IMG/VR virus record: IMGVR_UViG_3300045051_000584
Location: 1-42,539 of that record
Length of the DNA: 42,539 nucleotides
Reading direction: 5' to 3' (one strand)
Source: a virus
Of the stretch, positions 13,774-24,000 are shown one piece after another (position 1 is the first letter of the stretch; every line of letters begins with the position of its first letter). The notes under the pieces are model-generated. The model was not told the origin of the DNA and made no database searches. It saw only the letters and a program-made list of their open reading frames with translations. Both the position numbers and the translations under genes were made by a program.

Positions 13774-14658
13774 ATGGCAGAACCTATCGACAATGCGATG
13801 GTGACGCAGTTCTCGGACATGGTGCACAACGCGGCCCAGCAGACCAAGGCCCGCCTGCGCCCCTACGTTTCCATCAAGCAGATGACCGGCGACGTGTTCG
13901 CCTACGACGGCCTGGGCCCGGTGGAGGCGTCCGAAATCGTCGGTATGCACCAGCCGGTCGTCTTCGCCGACATCGACCACAAGAGGCGCAAAATCAGCCG
14001 CCGCCGCTTCGCGGTGACGCTGCCCATCGACGCCTCGAACGTGCGCGGTATGCTGCTCAACCCGCAGTCCGAGTACGCGATGGCCTGCGTGCGCGCTATG
14101 GAGCGCGTGTTCGACCGCGTGGTGGTCGGCGCCCTGTTCGCCGACGTCTACACCGGCCGCGACTTCGGCACGACCGTCACCTTCGCCAACGACGGCGGCA
14201 AGACCGTGGTGGCCACCGCCGGCCTGACCTACGAGAAGCTGCTGGAAATCAACCAGAACTTCATCGACAACGAGGTCGGCAACGACAGCCCCGTGACGAA
14301 GGTCATGGGCATTTCCGGCGACGAGCACACCGCGCTCATGAAGGAAACCGAGCTGGTGTCCGGCGACTATAGCCGGCAGTACGTCATCGACGGCGGCGAA
14401 ATGCAGAAGGCGGCCGGCCTCGGCCTGGTGAAGTTCGCCGGCGCCATCAACCGCCCCATCCTCGACGTCACCGGCGGCGTGCGCTCGTGCTTCGTGCTCG
14501 CCCAGGGCGGCATGGTGGTCGGCATGTCGAAGGACATGGCCCTGACCATCAAGGACCGCTCCGACCTGCACGAAACCACCCAGGTCGAGATAGTCTTCGA
14601 GTTCGGCGCCGTCCGCACCGAGGGCCTGCTGGTGCAGAAGGTCACGACCACCGAATAA
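13774..14658 (+). CDS. Major capsid protein, 294 aa
   Basis: Position after the scaffold gene, strong ribosome site (GGGGAGGAG) and own promoter fit the major head protein. Sequence features agree with the podovirus capsid group (Phage_capsid_2-like, HK97 fold): a helical N-terminus, an alpha/beta body and the C-terminal strand pattern MALTIKDRSDLHETTQVEIVFEFGAVR. I use ATG 13774 because the upstream in-frame ATG at 13720 lies before the ribosome site. The family call is from context and pattern; no cleavage site seen. Confidence 0.85.
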   Translation: MAEPIDNAMVTQFSDMVHNAAQQTKARLRPYVSIKQMTGDVFAYDGLGPVEASEIVGMHQPVVFADIDHKRRKISRRRFAVTLPIDASNVRGMLLNPQSEYAMACVRAMERVFDRVVVGALFADVYTGRDFGTTVTFANDGGKTVVATAGLTYEKLLEINQNFIDNEVGNDSPVTKVMGISGDEHTALMKETELVSGDYSRQYVIDGGEMQKAAGLGLVKFAGAINRPILDVTGGVRSCFVLAQGGMVVGMSKDMALTIKDRSDLHETTQVEIVFEFGAVRTEGLLVQKVTTTE

Positions 14659-14677
14659 TCGGGGGCCAGCCGCATAA

Positions 14678-14709
14678 CCCCCGCTCCCGACTTGAAACCG
14701 GGGGCGGGG
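14678..14709 (+). terminator. GC-rich hairpin after the capsid gene
   Basis: CCCCCGCTCCCG pairs with CGGGGGCGGGG (one G-U pair and a small bulge) around a 9-nt loop, followed by TTTAAG. The U-tract is short, so it is likely a partial terminator or mRNA 3' stabiliser separating capsid from downstream expression levels. Confidence 0.6.
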
Positions 14710-14753
14710 TTTAAGTAGAATCTGAAGACCCCTATGGGGGAGGAGAAGAAACA

Positions 14754-15242
14754 ATGACCGCAACGATAAAGTGGATTAACGACGACGTGGCCGCCGGCAA
14801 GAAGGCCGCCGTGTCGAAAGTCATGCCCGGCAAGACGTACAGCTTCGCGGCTACCTTCGAGAAGGCTGCCGCCGACGGCGACGGCTCGGTCTTCTACCTG
14901 GCCAGCGTGGGCGCCAAGATGGTGCCTTACGAAATCATGCTGAACTGCGATTCGCTGGCCGGCTGCACCAGCGTCGACCTGGGCTTCTACAAGGAGAACG
15001 GGGTCGTGGCTGACAAGGACGTCCTGATGGCCGCGCACGACATCAACGCCGGCGCCGCCCTGGGCTCCGAGATAGACGGCCTGCACGACATGGGCGTCGA
15101 CAAAATCGGCAAGCAGGTGTACGAACTGCTGGACAAGACCGTCGACACCCGCGAGAACGCCTACCTCCTGGCCCTGACCCTTAACACGGCGGGCTCGGCG
15201 GCGGGCACCATCTCGGTGCGCGGCCTGTTCATCCAGGGCTAA
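14754..15242 (+). CDS. Putative head decoration/minor capsid protein, 162 aa
   Basis: A predicted beta-rich protein (TYSFAATFEKAAADGDGSVFYLASVGAKMVPYEIMLNCDSLAG ... ISVRGLFIQG) directly after the capsid gene, with the strongest type of ribosome site (GGGGGAGGAG). Podoviruses of this structural type often have a protein of this size here that is abundant in virions. Assignment rests on position, size and beta-rich character; a specific family is not recognised. Confidence 0.6.
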   Translation: MTATIKWINDDVAAGKKAAVSKVMPGKTYSFAATFEKAAADGDGSVFYLASVGAKMVPYEIMLNCDSLAGCTSVDLGFYKENGVVADKDVLMAAHDINAGAALGSEIDGLHDMGVDKIGKQVYELLDKTVDTRENAYLLALTLNTAGSAAGTISVRGLFIQG

Positions 15243-15271
15243 CCTGGGCGAGCGCAGCGACAGTTCCGACG

Positions 15272-15307
15272 GCCCCCGTCGCCCTACTCTAGTGGGGTGA
15301 CGGGGGC
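15272..15307 (+). terminator. Hairpin between decoration and tail genes
   Basis: GCCCCCGTC (15272-15280) and GACGGGGGC (15299-15307) form a 9-bp stem, extendable by CCC/GGG after one mismatch. No T-run follows. Probably an RNA-stability or processing element; a weak terminator is possible. Confidence 0.5.
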
Positions 15308-15342
15308 TTCACGGTTAATCACGGGTTAACGGAGGCCGGCCA

Positions 15343-15978
15343 ATGGGCGTTCCTACTACTGAAGTCGATATCTGCAACCTCGCGCTGGACAGGCTGGGCC
15401 AGCGGGCCATAGCGTCCATCGAAACCCCTACCACGGAAATCGAGGAGGTTTGCGCGCGGCACTATCCCGCTGCGGTGCGCGAACTGCTCCGGCGATTCAT
15501 TTTCAATTTTTCCAAGAAGTACGCGGTCCTCACGAAGTCGGCCACGAAGACCCCGGCGTTCGGATATACCTCGGCGTATCAGCTTCCGAACGACTTTGTG
15601 CGGCTCCTGGCCCTGGGGGACATCGCCATCAACGACGACACCCCGGCGGGGCTTTACGACATGAGCGAGGGGCATATCTTCACCGACGCGGCTGACGCGG
15701 CCGGGCTGAAGATTTCCTACGTCTACGACGACCCCGCCATCTCGACGTGGGACCCGCTGTTCGTGCGGCTGGTCACGCTGCACCTGGCCGCGAACATGGC
15801 GTACAAGTTCACGCTGAAGAACAGCCTTATCGATAAGATACGCCAGGACGCCGACGACCTAGCGGTCACGGCCGCAGCCGTCGCCGGCCAGGAGAAGCCC
15901 CCGCGCCGCATAGAGCGGAGCAAGATAGTGACGGCGCGCCGCATGGGGAGTACCGGCTCTGACCCGAGGTACTATTAA
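15343..15978 (+). CDS. Tail tubular protein A-like adaptor, 211 aa
   Basis: Head-tail adaptor that sits below the portal and links it to the nozzle. The N-terminus TTEVDICNLALDRLGQRAIASIETPTTEIEEVCARHYPAAVRELLRRFIFNFSKKYAVL is the classic gp11/TTPA pattern ('CNxAL-x-x-LG ... A-x-x-C-x-x-Y-x-x-x-R-x-x-L-x-x-x-x-F-F'). Length is typical. Its stop overlaps the start of the nozzle gene (TAATG). Confidence 0.88.
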   Translation: MGVPTTEVDICNLALDRLGQRAIASIETPTTEIEEVCARHYPAAVRELLRRFIFNFSKKYAVLTKSATKTPAFGYTSAYQLPNDFVRLLALGDIAINDDTPAGLYDMSEGHIFTDAADAAGLKISYVYDDPAISTWDPLFVRLVTLHLAANMAYKFTLKNSLIDKIRQDADDLAVTAAAVAGQEKPPRRIERSKIVTARRMGSTGSDPRYY

Positions 15979-18668
15979 TGAGCAACGCCGCCCTTGTAAA
16001 TTTCGCTGGTGGTGAAACGTCCCCCAAGTCGCGGGGCCGTTTCGACATCGGCGGCTATCCGTCTTCATGCCGCAAAATGCGTAACTTCTTCGCCGAGGTC
16101 CAGGGCCCGGCCAGGTTCCGCACCGGCTTCAGGAAGCGGCTAGACGTTCTCGGTAACGTCGCCGGCGTGATGGTCCCGTTCCAGGTGAATTCCAGCCTGG
16201 GGTATATGCTCGAGTTTACGCCGGGCAAAGTCCGCGCCATCCGCAATCACGTTGCCGTGGCCACGGTGGACACGCCGTACTATACCTACGAGGACCTGCT
16301 GGACCTCTCGGTCACGCACAACGGAACGCTTATACAGCTCACGCATTGGAAGTACGCGCCCCGCATACTGCTGATGACGGCCCTCGATACCTTCTCGCTT
16401 ATAACTCCACCGCGCGTAAATGACCCGTTCGGCGTAACCGCCGTCGAGAGGGATAAGACTACGGTCAGCGGCGTGAGCCGCGCGCCCAAGGCTGTCGTGA
16501 CGGTCGGCGACGCCACCGGCATTGACGGCTCCTGGGGGTACATCACGGGCGTAGTGGGCCTGACGGAGATTAACTATCGCCTGGTGAAGTTCAAGCTCCT
16601 GTCCAGCCTTCAGTTCTATCTGCTGGACCCGTTCACCGGCGAGTATATCAGCACGACGGGCGCCGCGCAGGCGTGGTCCTCCGGCGGCGCGGTTCATCTC
16701 CTTACGGTGGGCGCCTACAACGACGCCTGCAATATCGTCGATATCCACCTGGGCACTACGACCTATGTGACGTTTCCGGTGGGAACTGTTCGGTCTACCG
16801 GGGACCTAGCGAATCTGTATTACTTTGACGGGCTCGGGGGCACCACCGAGCTTAACGGGAAGCTGTATAGCCTGACCAATATGAGCGACGACGCGCAGGG
16901 CAGGCCGCGCTCCCTCGTCCGCACCGTCGGCAACAACGACGTGGATTCCTCGACCTGGGGCGCGTATACCGGGGGCGGGTACTGTACCCGTAACCGGGAC
17001 CTTCCCGGCGCCGCTGCGTTCCACGAAACCCGCCTAGTGTACGGGGGCACGTCGATACGTCCCGGCACCATATTCGGCAGCCGGGCCACCGGCGACCTGG
17101 GCGACGACCGCTTCAACGATTTCACCGGCGGCACGAACGACGATGACGCCTACTTCTTCACGCCCTCGCCGGTAGACGGCGCGCCTACCGAGATTCTTTG
17201 GCTGCGGAGCTCCGCGAAGTTCCTCCTGGTGGGGGCGCTCGGCGGCGTGCTCCGCATGTCCGGCGCCGGGCTGGACGAGGCCATATCCCCGAACTCCGTC
17301 GTAGTGCGGCAGGTGGATAACCGGGGCGGGATATATAATGACGCCCCGGTGGTAGACGGCGCCAAGGCGTTCTTTATCCAGCGGGGCGGGCGCGCGCTGC
17401 GCGGGCTCCGCTACAACATCTCGATAGACGAGCTCGAGGGCTATGACGTGGGCCTGGGCGCGGAGCACATAGCCCAGGAGGAGGGCATACGCAAAATCGC
17501 CTTCCAGGCTGGGGCTACCGACGTGATATGGGTCCTCCGCAACGACGGCGAGCTGGCTGCCGTGACCGTTAACTCCGGCGAGAACATAACCGGCTGGCAC
17601 CGTCACCGCATAGGCGGCACGGACGCTAAAGTTCTCGACGTGGCGGTAATGCCGCGTTCGGGGGAAGCGGACGAGCTGTGGATACTCACGTCGAGGACGA
17701 TAAACGGCAGCACCGCGTACTTCCTTGAAACGCTGACCGACGAGGTTACGTTTCCCGACCTCGAGGACTTTTTCACCGGCGCGGCTAACAGGATTTCCGA
17801 CCGTACACGCTTCCGTGCGGCGCTCTACTCCCGCCAGGAGGACTTCGTCTTCATGGACGCGGCTTCCTCCTACTACGGCGATGACCGGGGCGTAGCGGAC
17901 AGCGTGACCATCACCCTCGGGTCTTACACCGGGACCGGCGTCAGCTTTGCGGTGTCCTCCGACATATTCACCGCCGGCGACGTAGGCTCCGAGATATGGG
18001 TTAAACCCGACAGGACAACGGGGCAGGGCGCGGGCCGGGCCGTCATAAAGTCCATTCACGTCGGGTATATCCTCGTCGACATCGAGGTCGACTTCAAGGA
18101 CAGGAACGGCGCTAACGCTACGTCCCTGGCGCCGGGGGAGTGGTACATCGCCGTCGACGCCATCTCGGGGCTAGACTACCTGGAAGGGGAGCACGTCGCG
18201 GTCCTGTATGACGGCGCTGTGTACGCCGACGGCAAGACCGGCGCCTATACCAGCGTTGTCGTCACGGCGGGCGCTATCGAGCTGGATAAAGCCGCTGCGG
18301 TCGTCCATGTCGGGCTGCCTTACGAGGGCGTGCTGGAAACGCAGAACCTCGAGCTGGGCGGCCGGTCGGGCCCAGCGCAGGCCAAGCCGCGCAACATCTG
18401 CGGGCTCAATATCCGCTTCCTGAACACTATGGGCGGGGAGTACGGGACCGAGCGCTACGCCACCCAGGAAATAGTGGACCGCGATAACACTATGGACACC
18501 GACAGGCCCGTGCCTCCGTTCTCGGGTGTCCGCAAGCTACAGTATTCGGACAATTGGAGCGGGAACGATTCTAACAATGAGAAGCGGGTCGTAATCGTGC
18601 AGCAGCTCCCGCTCCCGTGCATAGTGCAGTTCGTCGACATCGAGTTTGACACGTCGGACGAGGGCTAA
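15978..18668 (+). CDS. Tail tubular protein B-like nozzle protein, 896 aa
   Basis: Forms the distal tail nozzle and anchors fibres in T7-like and related podoviruses. The start ALVNFAGGETSPKSRGRFDIGGYPSSCRKMRNFFAEVQGPARFRTGFRK follows the family's 'NFxxGExSPxxxGRxDxxxY ... NFxxxxxGpxxrRpG' signature. The rest is beta-rich with WD/propeller-like segments, as known for nozzles. Length of about 900 aa is usual. Overlaps the adaptor stop by 1 nt. Confidence 0.88.
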   Translation: MSNAALVNFAGGETSPKSRGRFDIGGYPSSCRKMRNFFAEVQGPARFRTGFRKRLDVLGNVAGVMVPFQVNSSLGYMLEFTPGKVRAIRNHVAVATVDTPYYTYEDLLDLSVTHNGTLIQLTHWKYAPRILLMTALDTFSLITPPRVNDPFGVTAVERDKTTVSGVSRAPKAVVTVGDATGIDGSWGYITGVVGLTEINYRLVKFKLLSSLQFYLLDPFTGEYISTTGAAQAWSSGGAVHLLTVGAYNDACNIVDIHLGTTTYVTFPVGTVRSTGDLANLYYFDGLGGTTELNGKLYSLTNMSDDAQGRPRSLVRTVGNNDVDSSTWGAYTGGGYCTRNRDLPGAAAFHETRLVYGGTSIRPGTIFGSRATGDLGDDRFNDFTGGTNDDDAYFFTPSPVDGAPTEILWLRSSAKFLLVGALGGVLRMSGAGLDEAISPNSVVVRQVDNRGGIYNDAPVVDGAKAFFIQRGGRALRGLRYNISIDELEGYDVGLGAEHIAQEEGIRKIAFQAGATDVIWVLRNDGELAAVTVNSGENITGWHRHRIGGTDAKVLDVAVMPRSGEADELWILTSRTINGSTAYFLETLTDEVTFPDLEDFFTGAANRISDRTRFRAALYSRQEDFVFMDAASSYYGDDRGVADSVTITLGSYTGTGVSFAVSSDIFTAGDVGSEIWVKPDRTTGQGAGRAVIKSIHVGYILVDIEVDFKDRNGANATSLAPGEWYIAVDAISGLDYLEGEHVAVLYDGAVYADGKTGAYTSVVVTAGAIELDKAAAVVHVGLPYEGVLETQNLELGGRSGPAQAKPRNICGLNIRFLNTMGGEYGTERYATQEIVDRDNTMDTDRPVPPFSGVRKLQYSDNWSGNDSNNEKRVVIVQQLPLPCIVQFVDIEFDTSDEG

Positions 18669-18671
18669 ACT

Positions 18672-19088
18672 ATGGTGGTCCCCTTTCTAGCCGAGCACCT
18701 TTCGCGTATGCGGGCAACCGCTAGCGCGAAGGCGTGCCCCGACCTGGGGGGCGCGCTGGCCCGGCTGGCCAGCAGCGGGTTAAGCCGGACCATAGTCAAC
18801 GACGCCGGCGTCGTCCTGGGCGTGCTGGGGGCGGTGCCTACCATGCCCGGCGTTTGCGAGGTCTTCATAGTCGCCTCCGAGGACCAGCAGCGGTTCCCCC
18901 TGGTCTTTGTGCGGGGCGTGCGTGAGGAGCTATATACTTTGCGAAGTAAATATCGTAGAATACAGGCGATATCAAAAAACGATAAATTTCATTCGCGCTG
19001 GTTGTCTTGGCTCGGATTCGAGCGAGAGGGTCTAATGAAAAAATACGGTCTTAATGGCGAGGACATGCTTATGTGGGGGCTGGTCTAG
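18672..19088 (+). CDS. T7 gp13-like / GNAT-fold internal protein, 138 aa
   Basis: A compact alpha/beta protein between the nozzle and internal core genes, where T7 encodes gp13 (internal protein A; DUF2833, GNAT-related fold). GVVLGVLGAVPTMPGVCEVFIV and the ending FEREGLMKKYGLNGEDMLMWGLV fit a GNAT-like layout. No acetyl-CoA-binding P-loop (RxxGxG/A) is visible, so enzymatic activity is doubtful. It is probably needed for ejection-complex assembly. Assignment from position and pattern. Confidence 0.65.
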   Translation: MVVPFLAEHLSRMRATASAKACPDLGGALARLASSGLSRTIVNDAGVVLGVLGAVPTMPGVCEVFIVASEDQQRFPLVFVRGVREELYTLRSKYRRIQAISKNDKFHSRWLSWLGFEREGLMKKYGLNGEDMLMWGLV

Positions 19089-19089
19089 T

Positions 19090-19551
19090 ATGGGCGCGGC
19101 TTCCGCTTACCTGACCGGCGCGTCCGGCGGGCTCGACCTACTCTCGGGCATTTACGGCATGGACGCCGCGAACTCCCGCGCCAGCCTGCTCAAAAGCCAG
19201 GCCAGCCTTGCCGTGGCTGAATCGGAGGCCGAGGCTGCGCGTTATGCCTCCGAGGCCAGGTCATTCAAGGCCACGCAGAAGATGGCCTACGCAAAGTCCG
19301 GCGTGAAGATAGACGGCTCTCCGCTCGACGTGCTGGACAAAACCGCCCGCACGGCGGCCGAAAATATAAGCGCGATACGCGCGCAGGGCCAGGCCAAAGC
19401 GGGGGCGCTACGGGCCGAGGCGGCCGGCGCTAAAGCCCAGGGCAGGCTCGCCCTGCTCAAAGGGGTCTTCAGCGCCGCAACGTCTACCGCAAAGATGGGC
19501 GACAAGCTGGGCTGGTGGGACAAGACAGAGAAGACGACCGAGGAATCGTAA
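19090..19551 (+). CDS. T7 gp14-like internal virion (ejection) protein, 153 aa
   Basis: Starts at ATG 19090 (1 nt after the previous stop); the in-frame ATG at 19054 lies inside the upstream gene. An Ala-rich helical protein with GLDLLSGIYGMDAANSRASLLKSQASLAVAESEAEAARYA and a hydrophobic C-terminal part. This matches the build of internal virion protein B, which inserts into the outer membrane during ejection. A TAATG overlap couples it to the next gene. Confidence 0.75.
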   Translation: MGAASAYLTGASGGLDLLSGIYGMDAANSRASLLKSQASLAVAESEAEAARYASEARSFKATQKMAYAKSGVKIDGSPLDVLDKTARTAAENISAIRAQGQAKAGALRAEAAGAKAQGRLALLKGVFSAATSTAKMGDKLGWWDKTEKTTEES

Positions 19552-21083
19552 TGCCTAAAATACCGCAGATGAACCTGGGCAACAGGCCCTCGGCCGTAGT
19601 AACCGGCGGGGGCTCGGACAACGTGGCGTCCGAGGCTATGGCGCGGGTAGCCGACGTGCTCGGCACCGCTGCCGATGTCGCGTCTAACGCGGAGCTTCGG
19701 GAGCGCGAGCGCCTGGCGAAGATATGGGCCGAGAAGCAGAAGATAGTCGACACGCTTGACGCCGGCGTCAGGACCGGGGATTTTGAGGAAGCAGCCAGGG
19801 GACTGTCCGAATCGTTCAAGGAGCAGTACGCCGATAACCCGCTCGACGCCGCAGAGAATTTCCGCAAAGAGGCGCAGACGTTAGCGAAGACGCACGTCGA
19901 CGGGGGCACGAACCCGGCGGTGAAGCTCGAGCTTGCCCAGGCCACGCAGACCCGCATAACGATGATGACCCGCGACCTGCACGATTGGGCGTCGGCCAAG
20001 CAGACGCAGAACGCGAAAGGTAATATGGCCCTCCTGGCCAATTCGACCATCAACGGCGCGGCTGCATATTCCTCGGCCGGCGAGCTCTCGGCCGGCATAC
20101 AGGCCGCTGAAGTGAAGCTGGCCCCGTTCTTACAGGTGGCGTATGGCGCGAAAGCTGACGAGGAGTGGGGCAGAATCACGTCGGGCATGGCGAAGATGTA
20201 CGCGGATAACGCCGCCGCGAAAAATCCCCTCCTCCTGGCCGAGGAGCTGGATAAGTCCCCGCTGCTGAAGAAGCACCTGGCGCCCAATGACTACGCTGCC
20301 GCCAAGGACGCGGCGGTGTCGGGGTATAACGGGCTCCGTGACCGTATGCTCTACGACCAGGCCAGGGCGGCGTTTCAGAATGGCGAGGAGCTGGCCCGGC
20401 TGGTGGGCTCCGAGGAATTCCCCACCGTGGCGCTTAAACGCGAGAACGCGCTGATAGAGCGCCGCAAGAACATCGCTATAGGCGCCGGCGAGGGCGCGAA
20501 GCTGAAGGAGGGGGACAGGAAATCGGCGATAGCGAAGATAGACGCGGAGCTCGGCCGGATTAAGGCCCTGAAGGCCATCGCGTATAAACAGGCCGACGTC
20601 ACCGCCACCGACGACCCCGTTCTGCTCGACGAGCTTACCCGCTACCAGGACGAGCTTTTCGGCAAGAAGGCGAAGCGCTCGGCCAAGGAGAACCTGGACC
20701 TCCTGGTCGCGCAACAGGACCGGCTTATAGCCGCGCGCGACGCGAAGCGCATAACCTACGGGAAGTTTCAGACCCTTTTCGATGACGTGTCGACGGCCTA
20801 CAAGGCCGCCGAGAAGCGCGAGAGCGGCGACACCGGCTTCCTTTGGTGGCAGAACGCCCGCCAGGCCGGGAACGACGAGCTCAACAGGCAGTTCGACGAC
20901 AGGTTCGCCGGACTTTCTGCCGATATAAAGTCCCAGGTACGGGTGGCGTATATACGCCGCCTTCAGGACCTTCAGCGGCGTAAGGGCGAAGGCGCCGAGA
21001 TAACGGAGGCCGAGGGAGTGCAGGCAGCGCTTCAGGCGTTATCGCTTGAATCCGGCCGCAATATCCCCGGTGCGTTTAAATAA
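19551..21083 (+). CDS. T7 gp15-like internal core (ejection) protein, 510 aa
   Basis: Start at 19551, overlapping the previous stop by 1 nt. An almost entirely helical, Ala/Glu/Lys-rich protein with repeated hairpin-like helices, starting IPQMNLGNRPSAVV, a short N-terminal motif often seen in podovirus core proteins. In T7 gp15 lies between gp14 and gp16 and forms the periplasmic channel. The gene order here (gp13-, 14-, 15-, 16-like) supports the call. Next gene overlaps (TAATG). Confidence 0.75.
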   Translation: MPKIPQMNLGNRPSAVVTGGGSDNVASEAMARVADVLGTAADVASNAELRERERLAKIWAEKQKIVDTLDAGVRTGDFEEAARGLSESFKEQYADNPLDAAENFRKEAQTLAKTHVDGGTNPAVKLELAQATQTRITMMTRDLHDWASAKQTQNAKGNMALLANSTINGAAAYSSAGELSAGIQAAEVKLAPFLQVAYGAKADEEWGRITSGMAKMYADNAAAKNPLLLAEELDKSPLLKKHLAPNDYAAAKDAAVSGYNGLRDRMLYDQARAAFQNGEELARLVGSEEFPTVALKRENALIERRKNIAIGAGEGAKLKEGDRKSAIAKIDAELGRIKALKAIAYKQADVTATDDPVLLDELTRYQDELFGKKAKRSAKENLDLLVAQQDRLIAARDAKRITYGKFQTLFDDVSTAYKAAEKRESGDTGFLWWQNARQAGNDELNRQFDDRFAGLSADIKSQVRVAYIRRLQDLQRRKGEGAEITEAEGVQAALQALSLESGRNIPGAFK

Positions 21084-24000
21084 TGGCTGACGAATTCGAG
21101 GCTCGCACTTTTGTAGGTAATCCGAATCCGGCCCCCGACTTTTCTAAAGTCAGGGTGTCCACTCCCGCGCCCCAGGCCGAGCAGCCGTCCGCGCCTAGCG
21201 CCCCGGCCGCGCCTGCCGAAAGCGAGCCCGCCGCTACCAAGAGCCCCGGCGTCTACACCGTTGCGACGGACAGCGAAGGGCGCCGCGCGGTCTACCTCTC
21301 CACGGACGACCTTCAGACGAACAAGCTCGGCTTTATCTCCATCCCCGACGCGGACACGGTGCTCAACCAGGCCGGCAAATTTAACGAAACCGATAAGTCC
21401 TGGGAAGTCCCCCAGGATATAGCGCTCTCGCTGCTGAAGGGTAAGCAGCCGCTCCCCGAGTTCATACGGCAGCAGTACCAGGCTGGCGACGCCACCGTGC
21501 TTCGTGGCCTGTGGGGCAAGCGCTTCCTCTCGGGCGAATCAGGGTACAACGACGCTGCCGCGCACGCTAACGCCGAGCGGCTGAAGATGGTCGCTAACGA
21601 GCGGCCCGACATCGCCTGGGGCGAGGCGCCGTTCAGCCGGGCTGTGGCCGAAATGCGCTGGGCCGCTGGCGAAGCCGCGAAGCTGGCGCCTTTCATGACC
21701 GGCGCGGCCGAGGAGAGCGCCGGCGGGGCCGCGATAGCGGGCGCGATAGGTCTTGCCGGCGCGGTGGCTATAGGCTCCGGCGGGGCCGCTGTGGCCCTCC
21801 CCGCTATGCTGGGGGGCTCTTTCGCGGTTCCCGCTGCGGCGGCAGCGGTCGCGGGCATGATGTCCACCGGGGCCGCGTACAACACCTTCCGCTACGTCAT
21901 GGACATAGAGGGCGGCAACCTGGCCCTGGACATGATGGAGAAGGGCTTCGACGAGAAGACCGTGCGTGCCGCCGCGCCGGCGTATGGCGCCCTCTCGGCT
22001 GCGCTCGAGCTTGTAGGCTTTAAGTTCCTTACGGCGCCGGCCAAGCGTGCTATGTCCCGCACGGTACTCGGCTCCGCGCCCGTCAAGAAAATCCTGACCT
22101 CCTGGTATATGAACTACGCCAAGGAGCTCGGCGCCGAGGTCAGCGTCGAGGTCGCGCAGCAGGCGACCGAGGACACCATCTCGAACTTCGCCGCCCTGGT
22201 CGACAAGCGCGCCGACCTCATGACCTCGAAAGAGGAGATGATGAAGGCCATGAGCGACACCGCGCTCGCGTCCTTCGCCGGCCTGGCCGTTATAAAGCTG
22301 CCCGGTGTAGCGACGGACTTCGCTGGCGCCCGCGCGCAGCGCTCGAACGCCCGCGTAGCGAAAGCAGCTATAACGTCAGGCGAGCTTGACGCCAAGACGG
22401 TTACGGCCGCGCAGCTCGAGAAGACCATCATGGGCGCGGAGCCGGGCCCCACCATAGAGGCCAAGAAGATAAACGAAATTCTCGGCGCCGGGAAGGACAC
22501 CACGAAGGCCATGTTCGACTTCGGTAAGAAGAACGTGGGCAACGATGACGTCAAAGCCGCGCTGTCGGCCAAGGTGGCCGCGCTCAACCTGAAGCGCGAA
22601 GCTATCCTCGATGGCAAAGAGATAGCCGACCTGACCCCCGAGCAGCAGACCGAGCTCGTCCCCGTGCTGCACGAGCTCAACGCCCTGAACGAGATGGGCC
22701 GGGGCATGGAGGAGGGCGTGAAGCTCTCCGCGAAGCAGGCCGAGGAGCCGATGGTGCCGCTGAAGGAGCCGAAGACCCCTGCCGAGGCTGTCGAGCGCCG
22801 CTACGCCGAGCAGGGCGCCGTCCTCCGCACCCTGGACAAAGAGAGCCGGGCGCTGGACGCCGAGCTCACCGACATCAACGACGACATCACCACGCGCATG
22901 AGCGAGGGCAAACCCACCGCAGCCCTGGCCAATGCCGCCAGCAAAGTCGCGGCCAAGATACGCGAGAACGACGCGCTCGCGGCCGAGATAGTCATGACCC
23001 CTATTCACTTCCTCGACACGGCGGGGGAGGAAACCGTGCGGCAGAGCTTGCTCGACGCCGGCGTTGAGGCTACGCTCCCCGTCGCCGAGCTGGTACGCAT
23101 GGAGAACGACCTGATTTCCCGCGTGCAGCAGGCAGCCGAAGCTGGCCGGCGCCACGGCGCGGCTTACGCCAAGCGCGAGGTCGCCAGGGTGCAGGCGTAC
23201 ATTCAGGAGCTCGTTAAGCGCTCGTCCATCACCGACGCGCAGAAAGCTAAATTTATGGCGGTCATGCGGAACACGAAGACCGTGGAGCAGCTCGAGAAGA
23301 ACTACCCCGAGATTCGGGACCGTATCTTCGAGGCCGAGGCCGTTAACCGGGAGAAGGCCCTGGCAGCGCTTCTGAAGCGCGAGCTGAAGTCGGCCAAGCC
23401 CAAGGTCGTCAACGGCAAGCGGACGGGGCGCTTCGGTGACGCCGACACGCAGGCCATAATGGACACGGTCACGCGCGTCATACGCATGGCCCGCAAAGAC
23501 GCGGCACTCGAGAGCGTAGCGGCCGAGCAGGCCCTCCTCGAGGCGTCCGACGAAAGCGCGCCGGGGTATACCCCCGAGAAGCACGCCCTGGCCGAGTATC
23601 GCTACCGCGCGTCGCGCTATCGCGCCGGCGACATCTCCTCGAAGGAGGCCGCCGCCTTCGTGTCCGACCTGGTGGCTATGGCCGAGGGGGCCAAGGCCAA
23701 GTTCCTCGAGAAGCGCCTGGCTGAACGCGAGGCCCGCCTGGCCAAGGAGAAGGCTGCGACCGGCAACGTGCTCGGTGAGGTAAAACCCCCCGAGGGCTGG
23801 CAGAAGTTTAAGGTAGAGAGCGGCGCCTGGGTCAAAGGGCTGAAGGTGCCGCACGCCCTGACGGGCCTGTGGACCAAAGCCTTCGATTCCCTTCAGTCTA
23901 TCGGCGACCTCCTGGCCTTCCGTTCGGGCGAGCGCAAAGGCGAATCGGCCATAGAGAAAATGCTCGATACCAGCCGTGAGGCCGACCACGAGCGTGGTTT

